A stretch of 64,000 bases of DNA from Semisulcospira habei (GCA_036245525.1 BTPG01000004.1:17110631-17174630), one strand, 5' to 3'. Positions 1 to 10,683 are shown, counted from the first letter of the stretch. The notes: a model not told the origin generated them from the sequence alone. Made by a program: numbers and translations.

Positions 1-650
1 AAGAACCAATCTTGCTTGCTGGCACCCCGTTGGAGGAGGTGGAGTCCTTGACCTATCTCAGGAGCATCATAGACAAAAAAAGGCGGCACTGACGCAGATG
101 TCAGAGCACGAATCGGTAAAGCCAGAGCAGCCTTTCTCCAGCTGAAAAAAGTATGGAGTTCCAGAGACCTGTCACAACACACCAAAGTCCGGATTTTCAA
201 CTCCAACGTAAAAGCAGTTCTCTTATATGGAGCAGAGACTTGGAGATTGACAAAAACCACAGTCAACAGAGTACAGATCTTCATAAACAGTTGCCTTAGA
301 AGAATTGTGAAAATCCACTGGCCAGAGAAGATCAGCAACGTCAGACTCTGGGAGAGAACATAGCAGATAACAGCAGAGAATGAAATTGGGTGAAGAAGAT
401 GGGGATGGATTGGTCACAGTCTGAGAAAGCCAGCTTCCAGTATCACTAGGCAGGCATTGTCATGGAACCCCCAGGGAAAGAGGAAAAGAGGCAGGCCGAG
501 AAACACCTGGCGTCGAGACCTCCAAGCAGACATTTAGAGACTGGGAACCACCTGGAGTAAAATCGAAGGAGAAGCACAGGACAGGAGTCGCTGGAGTCTC
601 TCGTCGACGGCCTATACCCGGGGAGGGGTGACAGGCGTAAGTAAGTAAGG
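1..650 (+). pseudogene. Decayed non-LTR retrotransposon, RT C-terminal region and 3' end
   Basis: The plus strand encodes the C-terminal part of a LINE ORF2 downstream of the RT catalytic core. It includes a block reading VRARIGKARAAFLQLKKVW, then KAVLLYGAETWR, then SCLRRIVKIHWPEKIS, and further on [16 protein letters not shown]. The frame shifts near base 88 and hits a stop near 361; related protein sequence continues afterwards in other frames, so this copy is dead. The 3' end is a short GTAA repeat at about 638-650, typical of LINE tails. The arrangement resembles RTE/BovB-like elements, but the clade is uncertain. The 5' part lies outside the window. Confidence 0.8.
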
Positions 651-999
651 CGTGTATGAACAGTTCCTCTTGAGCTACAGAATCAAGATTTCGTCAGGAA
701 ATCGCGAAAAAAGTCAAGAAACTGCATCAACACACGATTTTGCGACAAAATGTCACTTACGAGTTTGCAGGCGAACACAAAACGATTATCTGTTTCTTGC
801 CCCCATTTGGTGACAGTCAGACATCTCAAGCCAAACGTTTGTTCGTCTGGGGGCACTGTGAGCTTGTTATGGTGCTAACGATCCCGATGCCACTCTCGTA
901 GTGATATGGCGGCTTCCTGTTTTGGAGACACAAAGTGGGGCTCTCCTTTTACAATGACAGTGTGAGAAAGTCTCCCTCCCACTCCAAAACAGACTTCGC
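651..999. other. No recognisable feature
   Basis: Unique-looking sequence between the LINE tail and the first B element. I see no splice-flanked frame and no repeat here. Confidence 0.4.
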
Positions 1000-1211
1000 T
1001 TAACTCATTCAGCCCGACGGCCGTATTTCCCAAATTTTGGAGGCGTCATCTAATGACTATGCACCAGTTGCAGGAGATGGATCGAGCATGATAATTCAAG
1101 GGTAGTGCCTGATTAGCTTGGCGCCGACAGGCGCCAAGCTAATCTGGCACTACCCTTGAATTATCATGGTCGACCCATCTCCTGCTGTAGGGCGTCAGGG
1201 CTGAATGGTTT
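1000..1211. mobile_element. Family B1 element, complete
   Basis: Starts TTAACTCATTCAGCCCGACG and ends in GGGCTGAATGGTTTA, so the right-hand TTAA is mutated. The central hairpin spans about 1085-1177, with arms meeting at GCTTGGCGCC-GACA-GGCGCCAAGC. One arm mismatch (CCTGATTAGC against GCTAATCTGG) looks recent. Confidence 0.85.
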
Positions 1212-1227
1212 ACATACGCCTAATAAT

Positions 1228-1310
1228 TATCCCTCATTGAGAAAGCCGCCGTGAGATGGCCTTAGCTGCCTGCTCGGCGTTAAACCCAAATAACTAACTA
1301 ACTCACTCAA
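1228..1310 (+). repeat. SINE/LINE 3' end with AACT tail
   Basis: Contains GCCGTGAGATGGCCTTAGC, then CTGCTCGGCGTTAAACCC, then a short (AACT)n tail. The same unit lies inverted at 3983-4036 and 33822-33870. It ends in the GTTAAAC motif seen in the other SINEs here. Confidence 0.7.
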
Positions 1311-1982
1311 AAAGCCTCTGCTTGGAACGCCTTGCGTGTTTGCAAGAGTCATAGATCCACATGAGCTCCTAAATAATGTATGCCTCTTGCTCAGAAAGAA
1401 TCGATGTTTTAGGTCTGTGTTCCATTATCCACGATACCGTTTTTCAGGACTACACGTTTTCCAGCCTAATCCAAACGTCAAATCCATTCCATCTGCAAGA
1501 GGTACAGATCGACATGAACAGTAGGCCCTATATTATGTCTCCTGCAGGGGCAAGCATCCGGTTATCTTCTTGTTTACGAATCCTTTTGAATGGGACACTT
1601 TTGAAAACGCAACACTTAAATTTCTCTCTGTTTGTAAACATACAGAATGAGAATATTTATCTGCTCGATGTTCCTCCGCTTAAATGACTCGGCCAGTTCA
1701 CTATTAACTCTTTATAGACGCATATTTCGGCTGTATATTCATGTGACCGAATATAAATGATGGTCCAGTTTAACGGACTTCTATGCATTTACATCTGTGT
1801 CAGCCAGGGGAAGTCAGTCACAAGATGTGTTTTTTTTTTTTTTTTTGTCTCTGATAGTTACGAGCTTAGGTGTGTGAGTGGGTATGGAGAGTTATCCTTG
1901 GCACCAGCTCTGACAGTCGCGCCTATAAGCCCGGCCAAGTAACACCCTCATTTGAGGCACACCAGGAGCCGACCTCGATCAG
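1311..1982. other. No recognisable feature
   Basis: Only a T run near 1830-1847 stands out. The overlapping short frames at 1336-1690 show no recognisable domain. Confidence 0.4.
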
Positions 1983-2048
1983 TAAGAGGTATAGAGTCTC
2001 ATGAGCCCTTGCTAATGCATGGGCTTATGAGACTCTATGCCTCTTGCA
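1983..2048. mobile_element. Family A hairpin core
   Basis: Arms AAGAGGTATAGAGTCTCATG and CTTATGAGACTCTATGCCTC around a loop at about 2011-2018. The pair GAGTCTC/GAGACTC differs from the usual GATTCTC/GAGAATC in both arms. Confidence 0.85.
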
Positions 2049-2142
2049 GATGATGGGAGTTTTGGGCGAGGGTCCCAGACGCCCTCCTTGTGAGGCCTTG
2101 TTGTCAACGGGTGACGGGGCCACAAAGGGAGGTGATAGACAC

Positions 2143-2566
2143 GATGAGGGAGTAGCCTCCCCTGCCAGGCGTCGTATCGTTGTCTCGAGTGGGGTTTCGT
2201 GATTTGGCGAGATAAACTTTCCCTTCACCTCATTACGCTCTGTCAGTGACACACTCCACTCGGGTCTCTGTCACACACAAAAAGCGCTCATACACTGACC
2301 AGGACTCTGTCGTCGACCTTCTGGGTCCCTGTACCGTTTGCGGAAGTAATCCTGGATGAGGGAGTAGCCTCCCCTGCCAGGCGTCGTATCGTTGTCTCGA
2401 GTGGGGTTTCGTGATTTGGCGAGATAAACTTTCCCTTCACCTCATTACGCTCTCTCAGTCACACACTCCACTCGGGTCTCTGTCACACACAAAAAGCGCT
2501 CATACACTGACCAGGACTCTGTCGTCGACCTTCTGGGTCCCTGTACCGTTTGCGGAAGTAATCCTG
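2143..2566. repeat. Tandem duplication, two 212-base units
   Basis: GATGAGGGAGTAGCCTCCCC begins at 2143 and again at 2355, and the two units read the same apart from about two substitutions (near 2244 and 2250 against 2456 and 2462). The near identity implies a recent event. The second unit runs into the element at 2545. Confidence 0.9.
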
Positions 2567-2801
2567 GATAATCCACGTGGGGAGTACGCCACAAGTACAA
2601 TTCTACTCAAATGAGATGCTAAAGCATCGCACATGAATAGAAGTGCACTTGTGGAGTGCATTTTTACTTGTGAAGTGTATTTTTACTCTCCACAAGCACA
2701 CTTCTATTCAAATGCGATGCTTAAGCATCTCATTTGAATAGAAGCGTACTGGTGGCTTACTCCCCTAGTGTGTCTATCTGGGGAGTACTCCTGCAAACGG
2801 T
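2545..2801. mobile_element. MITE-like element with ACCGTTTGC inverted ends
   Basis: Left end ACCGTTTGCGGAAGTAATCC; right end GGAGTACTCCTGCAAACGGT, which is roughly its reverse complement. Inside, two hairpins built from CTTCTATTCAAATG and CATTTGAATAGAAG flank GATGCTTAAGCATC. The left end also closes each unit of the 212-base duplication, so the duplication may have involved this element's end. Confidence 0.65.
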
Positions 2802-3413
2802 GCGGGTTACTGCATGAACACAGTGCGGTCGACTTCACTTTTAGCGTATTTAGAATATAACAAATGTAGGACATAACAACGCTTTTTCAGAGATCCACAC
2901 GTTTTCTAATGAAATCACTGTGTTTACAACGAACGCAGAATATCACAGCAAACAATAATGCTACCCTGACATTTTGTTATATGCAAAAGTTCACTGCATT
3001 GTAAAGAGAAAAAAAAAAACTTAGCAGGTCAGTGTCACACATAAAATGTTGGACCCCAAGCATATCTCGTCCCACACGATACGATGTGATGTATTAACTC
3101 TCCATGGCAGCTTTATGACGCTTTATGTGAAATTGACACACAGAAAGAGAAAATTATACTCAGTTTTTAGATTAAAATTTGACTTCCATAGTTAAGCTTA
3201 ATAGAAGACCCAAGGTCAACACTACGCAGGGGCTGATTCTGTAATGTAACACACCAGAATCAGTTAACAAAAAGAATTATTAGCATTAGTTCGGCCACAA
3301 TAGAGTACTGAAAAAAAAGCATTTGTGGCGTCACTAAATGTATCTGCCAAATCTTAGTGTAGAGAAAAAGTTATTCACGTCACAATTGTTTTTTCAACAC
3401 AATCCCGCCGATC
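2802..3413. other. AT-rich, no recognisable feature
   Basis: AT-rich sequence with A runs near 3008 and 3311. No palindrome family member and no convincing frame. Confidence 0.4.
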
Positions 3414-3472
3414 GAGACATAGATTCTCATGAGCCCCACCATTGCAGGGGCTTGTGAGAATCTGCTTCTTGC
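3414..3472. mobile_element. Family A hairpin core, eroded right arm
   Basis: Left arm GAGACATAGATTCTCATGAG; right arm CTTGTGAGAATCTGCTTCTT. The following bases (TTTGTATCCATG..GACGGCT) match the inner part of the outer A element seen at 4152-4370, and a second CTATGCCACTTGCAG tip lies near 3514-3530. Confidence 0.7.
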
Positions 3473-3732
3473 CGACACCACTTTGTATCCATGTCCCTAG
3501 GACGGCTGGGGCTCTATGCCACTTGCAGATTGAAACGTTTGGCCGAGATCCTTTAATCACTGTCGGCCTGGTCGGTCCCGTAGACTAGGCTAATCAGGGA
3601 GAGAAGAATCAGCGACCCTTAGCTTGACCTTGTCGCTCTCTGTCAAGGCTGAGGAATTTCTTGCAATCACTGAATCGGTGTTTAGTGGTCGCTTTAGAGG
3701 CACATCAGCGCTGTAGGGCTCTGGTGAGGTTA

Positions 3733-3848
3733 ATTCCCAATGCGCAAAAGGCCATCGGCCGACGTAGGCCGCCGTTGGCTCGCGCACCACCGTGGGCGGG
3801 CCAACGGCGGCCGACATCGGCCCGTTGGCCTTTGCGCACTGGATTGGG
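3733..3848. mobile_element. Family F GC-rich palindrome
   Basis: Arms CCCAATGCGCAAAAGGCC and GGCCTTTGCGCACTGGATTG enclose GGCCGACGTAGGCCGCCG and its complement. This is one of the longest F copies. Confidence 0.8.
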
Positions 3849-3958
3849 ACAAATTAAAGTGCCGGTGTTTCTGCAGAAAATTATAGGAGTAGTTATTAGT
3901 TAGTTGTTTGGGGTTAACGCCAGAATCGACCAGAATAGCTCAGTGACAGAAAAAGATA

Positions 3959-4036
3959 AGTTAGTTAGTTAGTTACACTATGATTTGGTTATTTATATTG
4001 GGTTTAACGCCGAGCAGGCTATTAAGGACATGTCAC
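3959..4036 (-). repeat. SINE/LINE 3' end, minus strand, with AACT tail
   Basis: On the minus strand, GCCTGCTCGGCGTTAAACCC is followed by an (AACT)n tail that appears as TTAGTTAGTTAG at about 3960-3975. It is an inverted relative of 1228-1310. A second tail-like TTAGTTAG with GGGTTAACGCC lies just upstream at about 3896-3921. Confidence 0.65.
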
Positions 4037-4040
4037 ACTG

Positions 4041-4110
4041 GACAAGACAAGACAAGATAATGAGACAAGGCAAGGCAAGACGAGGCAAGGCAAAACAAGA
4101 CAAGACAAGG
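4041..4110. repeat. Degenerate (ACAAG)n repeat
   Basis: Repeated ACAAG, GCAAG and GCAAA units make a purine-rich pentanucleotide tract next to the SINE end. Confidence 0.8.
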
Positions 4111-4151
4111 TGGTTTGACCACAGACGAGAAATGTTTACTTCGATGCGACT

Positions 4152-4370
4152 TTTACCCGTTTGCTGCCGACAATAAAAATTGAACACCGCCCAACCGCAA
4201 AAGGTATAGATCCTTATGAGCCCCCACAGTTGCGGGGGCTCATGGGGATCTATGCCTTTTGCTGAAACCACTTTATATCCACGTTTCTTTGACGGCTTGT
4301 GGATCGCTGACGTTGAATGCACAATGATTTTAAAAACACAATATGCGTCCACTGTCAGTGGACGGGTTAA
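4152..4370. mobile_element. Family A outer element with hairpin core
   Basis: Left end TTTACCCGTTTGCTGCCGAC (a mutated TTAACCC); right end CACTGTCAGTGGACGGGTTAA. The core hairpin at 4195-4263 is followed by CACTTTATATCCACGTTTCT and TGACGTTGAATGCACAATG, which recur at the copies near 5180, 9868 and 59370. This is the best template for the full-length element. Confidence 0.8.
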
Positions 4371-4587
4371 GGCTCCAGTTAATCTATGAGAGAAGCACCA
4401 AGCTACTGAGGCACCGTGCGATCAGACATTACTACCTAGCTATCAGGGCCGATGGCCAATTCTCACAATCTGCTGCAGAAGCAGACAATAATTATGTGTA
4501 CAGTTAAGTCTCCATTGTTATGCTCTGGACAAATACAGCTATCTTGTCATTACTGTCCTTGACTTCGTCAAACCACCGCACCCACTG

Positions 4588-4666
4588 TTAACTCTTTCGA
4601 GACTTGCCGCCTCCGGATACGCGGCTTTAGCTCAAGCCGAGTATCCGGAGGCGGCACGTCTCGAAT
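4588..4666. mobile_element. Family C palindrome
   Basis: TTAACTCTTTCGAGAC opens and GTCTCGAATTAGA closes; the arms share CCTCCGGATACGCGGC and its complement. One arm mismatch and a decayed right TTAA. Confidence 0.8.
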
Positions 4667-5112
4667 TAGATAAGAATTGTTTCTTCTCCACAAGAACATG
4701 GAGGACTTATCTCAGAATGTCCACACGATCCTCATACCATTGGTTAGTTCTCTGTCTCTCTTCTTCATAGTCGCCTGCTCAGAGTTAAACCCCAAACTCG
4801 CTCGCTCCTTCGTTCGCCTATCCACCCCCACCCAACCCACTCCCTCCAATTTCACCCACAGCACTGAACACCCACGCCCACTCTCCACACCGACTTTGCC
4901 TTTCCCCTTGGGTTCCCTTCACCCAGCCCTTCAATCGCTGGTATTGTTGGCTGCCTAGCGCGCACAAAGGCGCTGCAAAATACTCCAGAATGCTTCACAT
5001 TAATTAAGTGACCGTTGTCCAGAGAGCGGGAGAGTGTCCCTCCTGTGCGAGGGCTCGTCCAGTCTCTGGCGTCACCCGTTCGCTGTTGAGGAAAACTGAA
5101 CATCACACAGCT

Positions 5113-5178
5113 GCAAGAGGTGTAGATCCTCATGAGCCCCCGCAGTTGCGGGGGCTCATGAGGATCTACACCTCTTGC
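5113..5178. mobile_element. Family A hairpin core in outer-element remnant
   Basis: Arms GCAAGAGGTGTAGATCCTCA and TGAGGATCTACACCTCTTGC pair fully. GTGTAG/CTACAC replaces the usual GCATAG/CTATGC in both arms. The right flank (TGAAATCACTCTGTGTACATCC) is outer-element sequence. Confidence 0.9.
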
Positions 5179-5524
5179 TGAAATCACTCTGTGTACATCC
5201 ATGTTCCTCTGACGGCTGCGGATGAATGTGCGCTGATCTGTGTTTTTGGATCGTACGGCTTCAGCAGCTAGGCCCAGATGGACAGATCGACGCACAACAA
5301 GATTTTGTTTCTGTCCCAACATTAAGCTACAGTACAGAACATTTTATTGACGCCACAAATGCTGTTTTCTGTACTGTGTTGTGGTCTAACGACTGCTCCG
5401 ATTTTTTTAAAAAAAGAAAAATATCTGTGGTGATTCTGTTGTGTTGTGACTACAAAATAAGTATTGTGTTGACCTTAGGTAGCTGGTTGAAACTGTACAT
5501 GAGGTAGTTGTTTGGTTCATCATC

Positions 5525-5590
5525 TGCAAAAAGCATACATTCTCATGAGCCCCTGCAGTCGCTGGGGCTCATAAGAACCCATGCCTCTTT
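5525..5590. mobile_element. Family A hairpin core, diverged
   Basis: GCAAAAAGCATACATTCTCA with partner TAAGAACCCATGCCTCTTTT. Several arm mismatches indicate an older copy. Confidence 0.75.
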
Positions 5591-6250
5591 TGAAGCGAAA
5601 TGGGTGGTTGGAGCACTGAATAAATGATTGTGTGGGTCACCATTGTTCACGTTCACGGGTATCCGAATCTACCGGACTCTGGGGTTTTAAGTGACCACCA
5701 AGGGCAACAACCCTTTCACTTTGCAATTGGAGAAAACCTGCGTTGCTTCCTTCAAGGAAAGATGCAAGTAACCCTGAACTATGAGCCTATTGTTCTCATG
5801 GTTCAGCGTAATTTGCATCTATGTTTCTAAGACAAAGGCAGGGGAAATGGCCAGTGACTGTTTTAGTAGCCAGTACCCCACTGGCTTCATGTTGCCTTTA
5901 GGTCCTCAAGCTTCTCTCTGCCAAATTAAAGGCTTAAAGGAAAAGTAACGACACAAGCACATTAGACCCATCTTCGGCTCCTCCATTTTAGAGATGTAGA
6001 TGTACAACGGATTACTTCGGTAGTTTCCATATTTTATTATGATGCTCTATGACTCGACAGTTTAAAACTTGTCGCTGCTTCAGTGGACAAAGATGCGCGA
6101 GAGTAGGCGACAAGGATAAGCGAACGAGGGCAACAGGACACCCTGGTGAACGCCTTTCTACTGGACAAGTCACTTACTTACAGGCTTAAACCTCTGTAGC
6201 TTTCTGCACATCTGAAGGACAGATATGTGTGTATGCGATCCCTCGTCAGA
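5591..6250. other. No recognisable feature
   Basis: Unique-looking sequence. A 68-codon frame at 5624-5830 has no recognisable motif and no visible splice context. Confidence 0.35.
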
Positions 6251-6312
6251 GAGAGGCACAGAATCTCATGCGCCCCTGCAGCTTCAGGGTCATGCGAATC
6301 TATGCCTCTTGC
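6251..6312. mobile_element. Family A hairpin core
   Basis: GAGGCACAGAATCTCATGCG pairs with CATGCGAATCTATGCCTCTT. The ATGCGCCC/GGTCATGCG arms share the variant GCG. The right arm has lost a few bases near the loop. Confidence 0.75.
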
Positions 6313-6489
6313 GGGTCTAAAGAATCTGTTTTGGCTGATCTGAACGTTGGTGTTAGTCCTGTTGGTTCATTGCGTCTCTAATTGGCGATCGCGTCTCTCT
6401 AATTGAATTTCAATGGAGTAGGAAGGTACTGACACTACCACGCTTCATCCACTAAATAAATTTGGTGTGCCCATCCGCTCTTTCTTTCC

Positions 6490-6541
6490 TTTGGTTGTTT
6501 AGTTGGTTGGTTCCCTGGTTGGTTGGTTGTTTGGTTGGTTG
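6490..6541. repeat. (GGTT)n microsatellite
   Basis: Imperfect GGTT/GTTT repeats. The open frames over it are repeat artefacts. Confidence 0.85.
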
Positions 6542-6705
6542 GGCTTTATTATTTATTTATTTTTCACCAGCAGCATTTTGGGAGGTCAGAAAAGACGCTG
6601 GAGGGCCAGTCCAGCTATTTTGATAGCTTCTGGTTTAAATTTATACATTGGCCTGAAACCGGTACAATGCATAGGCGAAGATCTGGGGTAACCGGGAGAA
6701 GACCC

Positions 6706-6810
6706 CAGTAGCAAACCGTCTTCGGACCCACGAGTGACTGCCGCAGTGGGCCAGCGCACAGCCGTGCTCGGGCCCACTGCTGCAGTCGTGGCCCGAGGAC
6801 TTTTGCTTAC
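6706..6810. mobile_element. Family F palindrome, diverged
   Basis: CAGTGGGCCAGCGCACAGCC and GTGCTCGGGCCCACTGCTGC lie around the centre, and the right tip CCGAGGACTTTTGCTTAC matches the F copies at 21000 and 39959. Confidence 0.7.
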
Positions 6811-7222
6811 ACGACTAGGGTGATAATTACCACCTACATCACGTCGATGTGAAATCACCACCCCCGCGACAAGAAATGGTAAGGACATACACGTAGCTGT
6901 CGGAAGTATTTATATCAGTGTTTAATTGACTCGTTTCCAGCACTTCTGTGTAACCCGCTAGACACCTTCCAACATTGTTGTTGTGTCAGCTAACTAACTA
7001 CGCGTCTCGCAAATTACCGGCAACTCATTTCCTGAGGCGTCAAGTGACAGCTTAATACATTGTACCTTCAGGGTCGCCAAGACCCCACCCGTATAAATAA
7101 CACAGACTGGCAACAAAAAAAAAAAACCACGATTTCAGATGCTGTCCTCGCGTTGAGAAAAATATGAGCAGAGAATGGGAGGGGTGGGGGGGGGGCGGTT
7201 GGGGAAGACAATATCTGTAATA
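6811..7222. other. No recognisable feature
   Basis: Contains an A run at 7115-7126 and a G run at 7183-7197. No gene evidence. Confidence 0.35.
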
Positions 7223-7289
7223 GCAAGAGGAATATATTCTCATGAGCCCCTGCGAATGCAGGGGCTCATAAGAATCTATACCACTTGCA
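7223..7289. mobile_element. Family A hairpin core
   Basis: Arms GCAAGAGGAATATATTCTCA and TAAGAATCTATACCACTTGC around CCCCTGCGAATGCAGGGG. Confidence 0.85.
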
Positions 7290-7379
7290 GACGGAAAAGT
7301 CTGTTTATGTTGGAGTTGCCGGAATATACTTTCTGAAGAACAGGCACATGCCAAGTATGGGCCGGTTCCTTTTGACCAA

Positions 7380-7433
7380 AAGAGGTAGACCCTCAAGCTT
7401 GCAGGGGCTCATGAGAACCATGTATCTTACGGG
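7380..7433. mobile_element. Family A remnant with deleted left arm
   Basis: AAGAGGTAGACCCTCAAGC joins directly to GCAGGGGCTCATGAGAACC, so most of the inner left arm is missing. It lies only about 90 bases from the intact copy at 7223. Confidence 0.6.
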
Positions 7434-7761
7434 CGGCAAGTTGCGTCTCCTTAATCTGACTGTAATGGGAGCATAATAATACGTGTCTTTTAGCAAACGG
7501 GACGGGTTGGATCAGAGGCGTAAAACGCCAGCCTCTTAGAGGCGCCACGACCCTGACTGGGCGGCCGATTTCAGGCTCCAGTTTAGGCGCTGGTCGCATG
7601 ACGAGACTGACTCTATTAGTATAACTGACTACCTCCCCAGGGATTTCAACAAAGTCCGACCAGCGGAAGCAAGCAACCCACCCTTTAACCCATCCCATCC
7701 TTAGGCTGATTTTTTTAATTTGCTTATTTCCTTCGACGGCTGCATTACAGATTAGGAGATA

Positions 7762-7851
7762 GATCAACTATTTTAGTTCATTGTGGTGCCCGAATAGCTT
7801 GGCGCCTCAGGCGCCAAGCTATTCTGGCACCACCCTTGAACTATCATAGTC
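7762..7851. mobile_element. Family B2 hairpin
   Basis: GAATAGCTTGGCGCC-TCA-GGCGCCAAGCTATTC is the centre, with GCACCACCCTTGAACTATCA in the right arm. The left arm outside the centre has decayed. Confidence 0.8.
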
Positions 7852-8000
7852 AAATTAATTTCAAGTAGTAGTGTAACAGAATGAAAAGGGCTAAGCACGC
7901 TGTGCCCGTTAGCATATCTAGTGAGCCCTAGTCAGACTCGAAATTTCTAAACTTAGGAGTTGACCTCTAAATATCACATTACATTTCAGGAGACTGGTTG

Positions 8001-8036
8001 ACCATGATAGTTCAGGGGTGGTGCCAGAATAGCTTG
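8001..8036. mobile_element. Family B2 single arm
   Basis: ACCATGATAGTTCAGGGGTG followed by GTGCCAGAATAGCTT, with no right arm. The break lies exactly before the GGCGCC centre. Confidence 0.75.
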
Positions 8037-8551
8037 AATGAATATCCGACTATCACTGTATTTTCAAAGGGTTACTTTCACAGAAAATGCATATCTCAAC
8101 CGCTTCCCATTTTCCGTTAACCCCAACGCACCAACCACCCGCCCCCTTTAGCCACCACCCTCACCACCCCACCAAAATAGACTGCAGTGGTAGGGTGGTT
8201 GACAGTTAGAATAAACATAAAAACTGATACCGTAATGATCGACGGGTTAGGATTGCCACTGTATGCATGTGTGAGGCCTGGGGGAACGCGGGGGAGGGGG
8301 TGGGGGTGTAATTGAGGGAGGTGTGACGAGAAATTGGAGAAATTGGACTTCCTACCAGTTGTTACCCCCACCCAGAAACCATCCCGCCACCCGTCACCCC
8401 CATTCCCCCTATACTACCCGTATTCCGCCTAACGCGATCTATTGTGTGTCCGACTAATCGCCTGTTAGCTGCTTGCTCGTCGACGCTACTCCAGGAGTCA
8501 GGTTTCGCACCGCGACAAATCAGACACGACCCCAGTTCACACCGTCACATC

Positions 8552-8618
8552 TACAAGAGGAATAGATTCTCATGAGCCCCTGCAGCATGCAAGGGCTCAT
8601 GAGAGTCTATTCTCTTGT
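8552..8618. mobile_element. Family A hairpin core
   Basis: ACAAGAGGAATAGATTCTCA pairs with TGAGAGTCTATTCTCTTGT. The arms share GAATAG/CTATTC in place of GCATAG/CTATGC. Confidence 0.85.
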
Positions 8619-8894
8619 TTGTAGTGTATAGTGACAATTTATGCTTCTTGCTGGTAAGAGCTGGCAATATGGACGGAAAGAATGACAATCAAGCCCATGA
8701 AAAGCAATATACAATAATAAATAAATAAATTTTAAAAAAAACGAAAACAGGTACACGAAACAAAAGAGGGTGACTTCTAATGCCCGAACAGCCCGTGATA
8801 AGGCAGTAAGAGGTGCATTTAGTCGGGATAAACACTAGTAAGCGAGAGAGCTGTGCATCTATGATGCACAGTTTTCTCAGTCTCGTATAGGTCT

Positions 8895-9447
8895 TTTGAC
8901 ATCGGAGAGCACCACGTTTTTTTTGCAAATATCTCCGTAAAGATCCACTTTTCTTAACCAACCTTAGAACAAATATCATCCATTGACAGTTGACCTAATG
9001 CGATTTACTTCTAACAAACTCCAACAATGTGTCAATTTTGCTGTACAGTCGTAAAAATTCGGATTTTTTAAATGACTGATTTCACATCCCTAAATGTGTC
9101 CCGGATATATTAATGCCAAGTATAAGAAAGATCCCTTTTCACGCGAACTGACCAAGTTTTCAAACCTCAAACGGCGCAGCCATACATGAAATCTGCATGC
9201 CTGATCTCGATATTGAAATCTGCCGGGGCTCTATTTAGGGATTTGAAAATGGCTTGTTCTTGTCTTTTCACCAATTTTTTACTACTGTACAGCAAAATCG
9301 ACAAATCCTAGCAGTTCAGTAAAAAAAAATATTCCTTATTAGGTCAATTGGCACTAAATTATATTTGTTGTTAAAGTGGTACAGAAAAATGTTTCTTTGC
9401 GGAGATATCTGTGAAAAATGGTGTGCGCTCCGATGTCAAACCAGTGT
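8895..9447. mobile_element. Long fold-back element
   Basis: Arms of about 220 bases at 8895-9120 and 9215-9447 are inverted, imperfect copies. TTTTGACATCGGAG is matched by CTCCGATGTCAAA; AATATCTCCGTAAAG by CTTTGCGGAGATATC; AATTTTGCTGTACAG by CTGTACAGCAAAAT; ATCCCTAAATG by ATTTAGGGAT. The ~95-base centre carries no gene. No transposase is visible. Confidence 0.8.
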
Positions 9448-9600
9448 TGTGTCCACCCACTTCTTAACTTATCCCGAGAAAGTAACACATCGTCGAAAGA
9501 AAAATGACACGGACGGTACGATTTATTTGAAGGGATGGAGTGGACAGAGAAGGGGTACGGATATGAGTTTGCCCTCAAAAGGAAAGAAGTCATGTATGCT

Positions 9601-9672
9601 TTCCCAAATCGCAAAAAGCCATCGGACCGACATCGGTCCGACATCGGTCCGATAGCCTTTGCGTACTGGGTT
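9601..9672. mobile_element. Family F palindrome
   Basis: CGCAAAAAGCCATCGGACCG and CGGTCCGATAGCCTTTGCG form the arms, and CGACATCGGTC occurs twice in tandem inside. Confidence 0.8.
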
Positions 9673-9762
9673 ACATGTTTGCGACGAGCTGCATGTTGGT
9701 GCACAGCAAAAATAATAAAGACAAGGTTCGAGACACGCCGTATTCTATGAGCATAATATCTG

Positions 9763-9867
9763 GCCCCTTCAGTGCCGAGAAAGACCGAACACCACCCAAA
9801 TGCAAGAGGTATAGATCCTCATGAGCCCCCGCAGCTGCGGGGGCTCATAGGGATCTATGCCTCTTGC
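9763..9867. mobile_element. Family A core with left part of outer element
   Basis: CCCCTTCAGTGCCGAGAAAG leads to the core at 9802-9867 (GCAAGAGGTATAGATCCTCA). The right flank CTTTGTATCAGTTGATGTGT still resembles the outer A element, but no right TTAA end was found. Confidence 0.75.
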
Positions 9868-10097
9868 TGAAACCACTTTGTATCAGTTGATGTGTCTTCG
9901 ACGGCTGAAGATGTTTGATGTTAAATTTACGGAGTTTAACACACTCAAAAAGTACGCGTCCGTTGGTAGTGAGGGGGTTGAACCTGTATCTGGACACGAT
10001 GTCAACCCATCCAGCGCCTGGCTGTGTTTCAACAATATTCCAAAATTCAACGCAAGAAACCCTAGCTATCCCATCGACTATCGATTCAAAGTGGTGT

Positions 10098-10198
10098 CAG
10101 CAAGAGGCATAGGTCCTCAACTGCAGCCTTACCTCATGGATCATGAGGATCTACACCTCCCTCAGTTTGGGTGATTTTCTCGGCACTGAACTGGTTAA
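10098..10198. mobile_element. Family A remnant with right end of outer element
   Basis: GCAAGAGGCATAGGTCCTCA is intact; the right arm has decayed to TGAGGATCTACACCTCC. It continues through GTTTGGGTGATTTTCTCG to the end CACTGAACTGGTTAA at 10184-10198. Confidence 0.65.
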
Positions 10199-10208
10199 GT
10201 CACCCTAC

Positions 10209-10365
10209 GCCCCCCCCCCCCCTCCCACTCCCCTCCAACCCCCCCCCCCCCCCATACACACACGTATACTTATTTCACCCCAATCCTGCCTCCCTGTACC
10301 TCCCCGTTCCCTCCACTCCCCCTTCCCCTGCCCTTTCCCCTTCCCCTCCCTCCTTCCCCTCATCC
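10209..10365. repeat. C-rich low-complexity tract
   Basis: Poly-C runs near 10209-10222 and 10239-10252, then CCTCCC-type sequence. The proline- or glycine-rich frames over it are artefacts. Confidence 0.85.
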
Positions 10366-10683
10366 CCAGCCGCCATCGCCAACCGGTACCGGATGTGTCA
10401 AAGAGACGTGGGGTGAGAGGTGCGGGGGGTAGAATACATTGTTGTGATGGGTATGGTAGCAATTGGGAGTCATCATGTGTTGACATTTTGTGTGGACAGC
10501 TAACCAGTGTGCTCAGTCCTTTCGTCTGCGGCAAAGGCCATTGAATTTGTATGAATGAAGCACAGAGCTTCAAGTGCCCGCGCAAGCCACAGGAGCACAT
10601 GACTGACGACCGTCGATGCAAGATACAATACCGCAACGTACAGAACACGTGAGAACTGCAGTCTTACCTTATGTATCAGGGCC

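Noticed and set aside
4195..4263. Rho-independent terminators
   Set aside because: GC hairpins followed by T-rich sequence can mimic bacterial terminators, but there are no bacterial genes and the hairpins are members of dispersed families.
10143..10648. Frames of 130-147 codons, proline-rich on plus and glycine-rich on minus
   Set aside because: Both strands are open only because of poly-C and CCTCCC tracts; no domain or splice signal.
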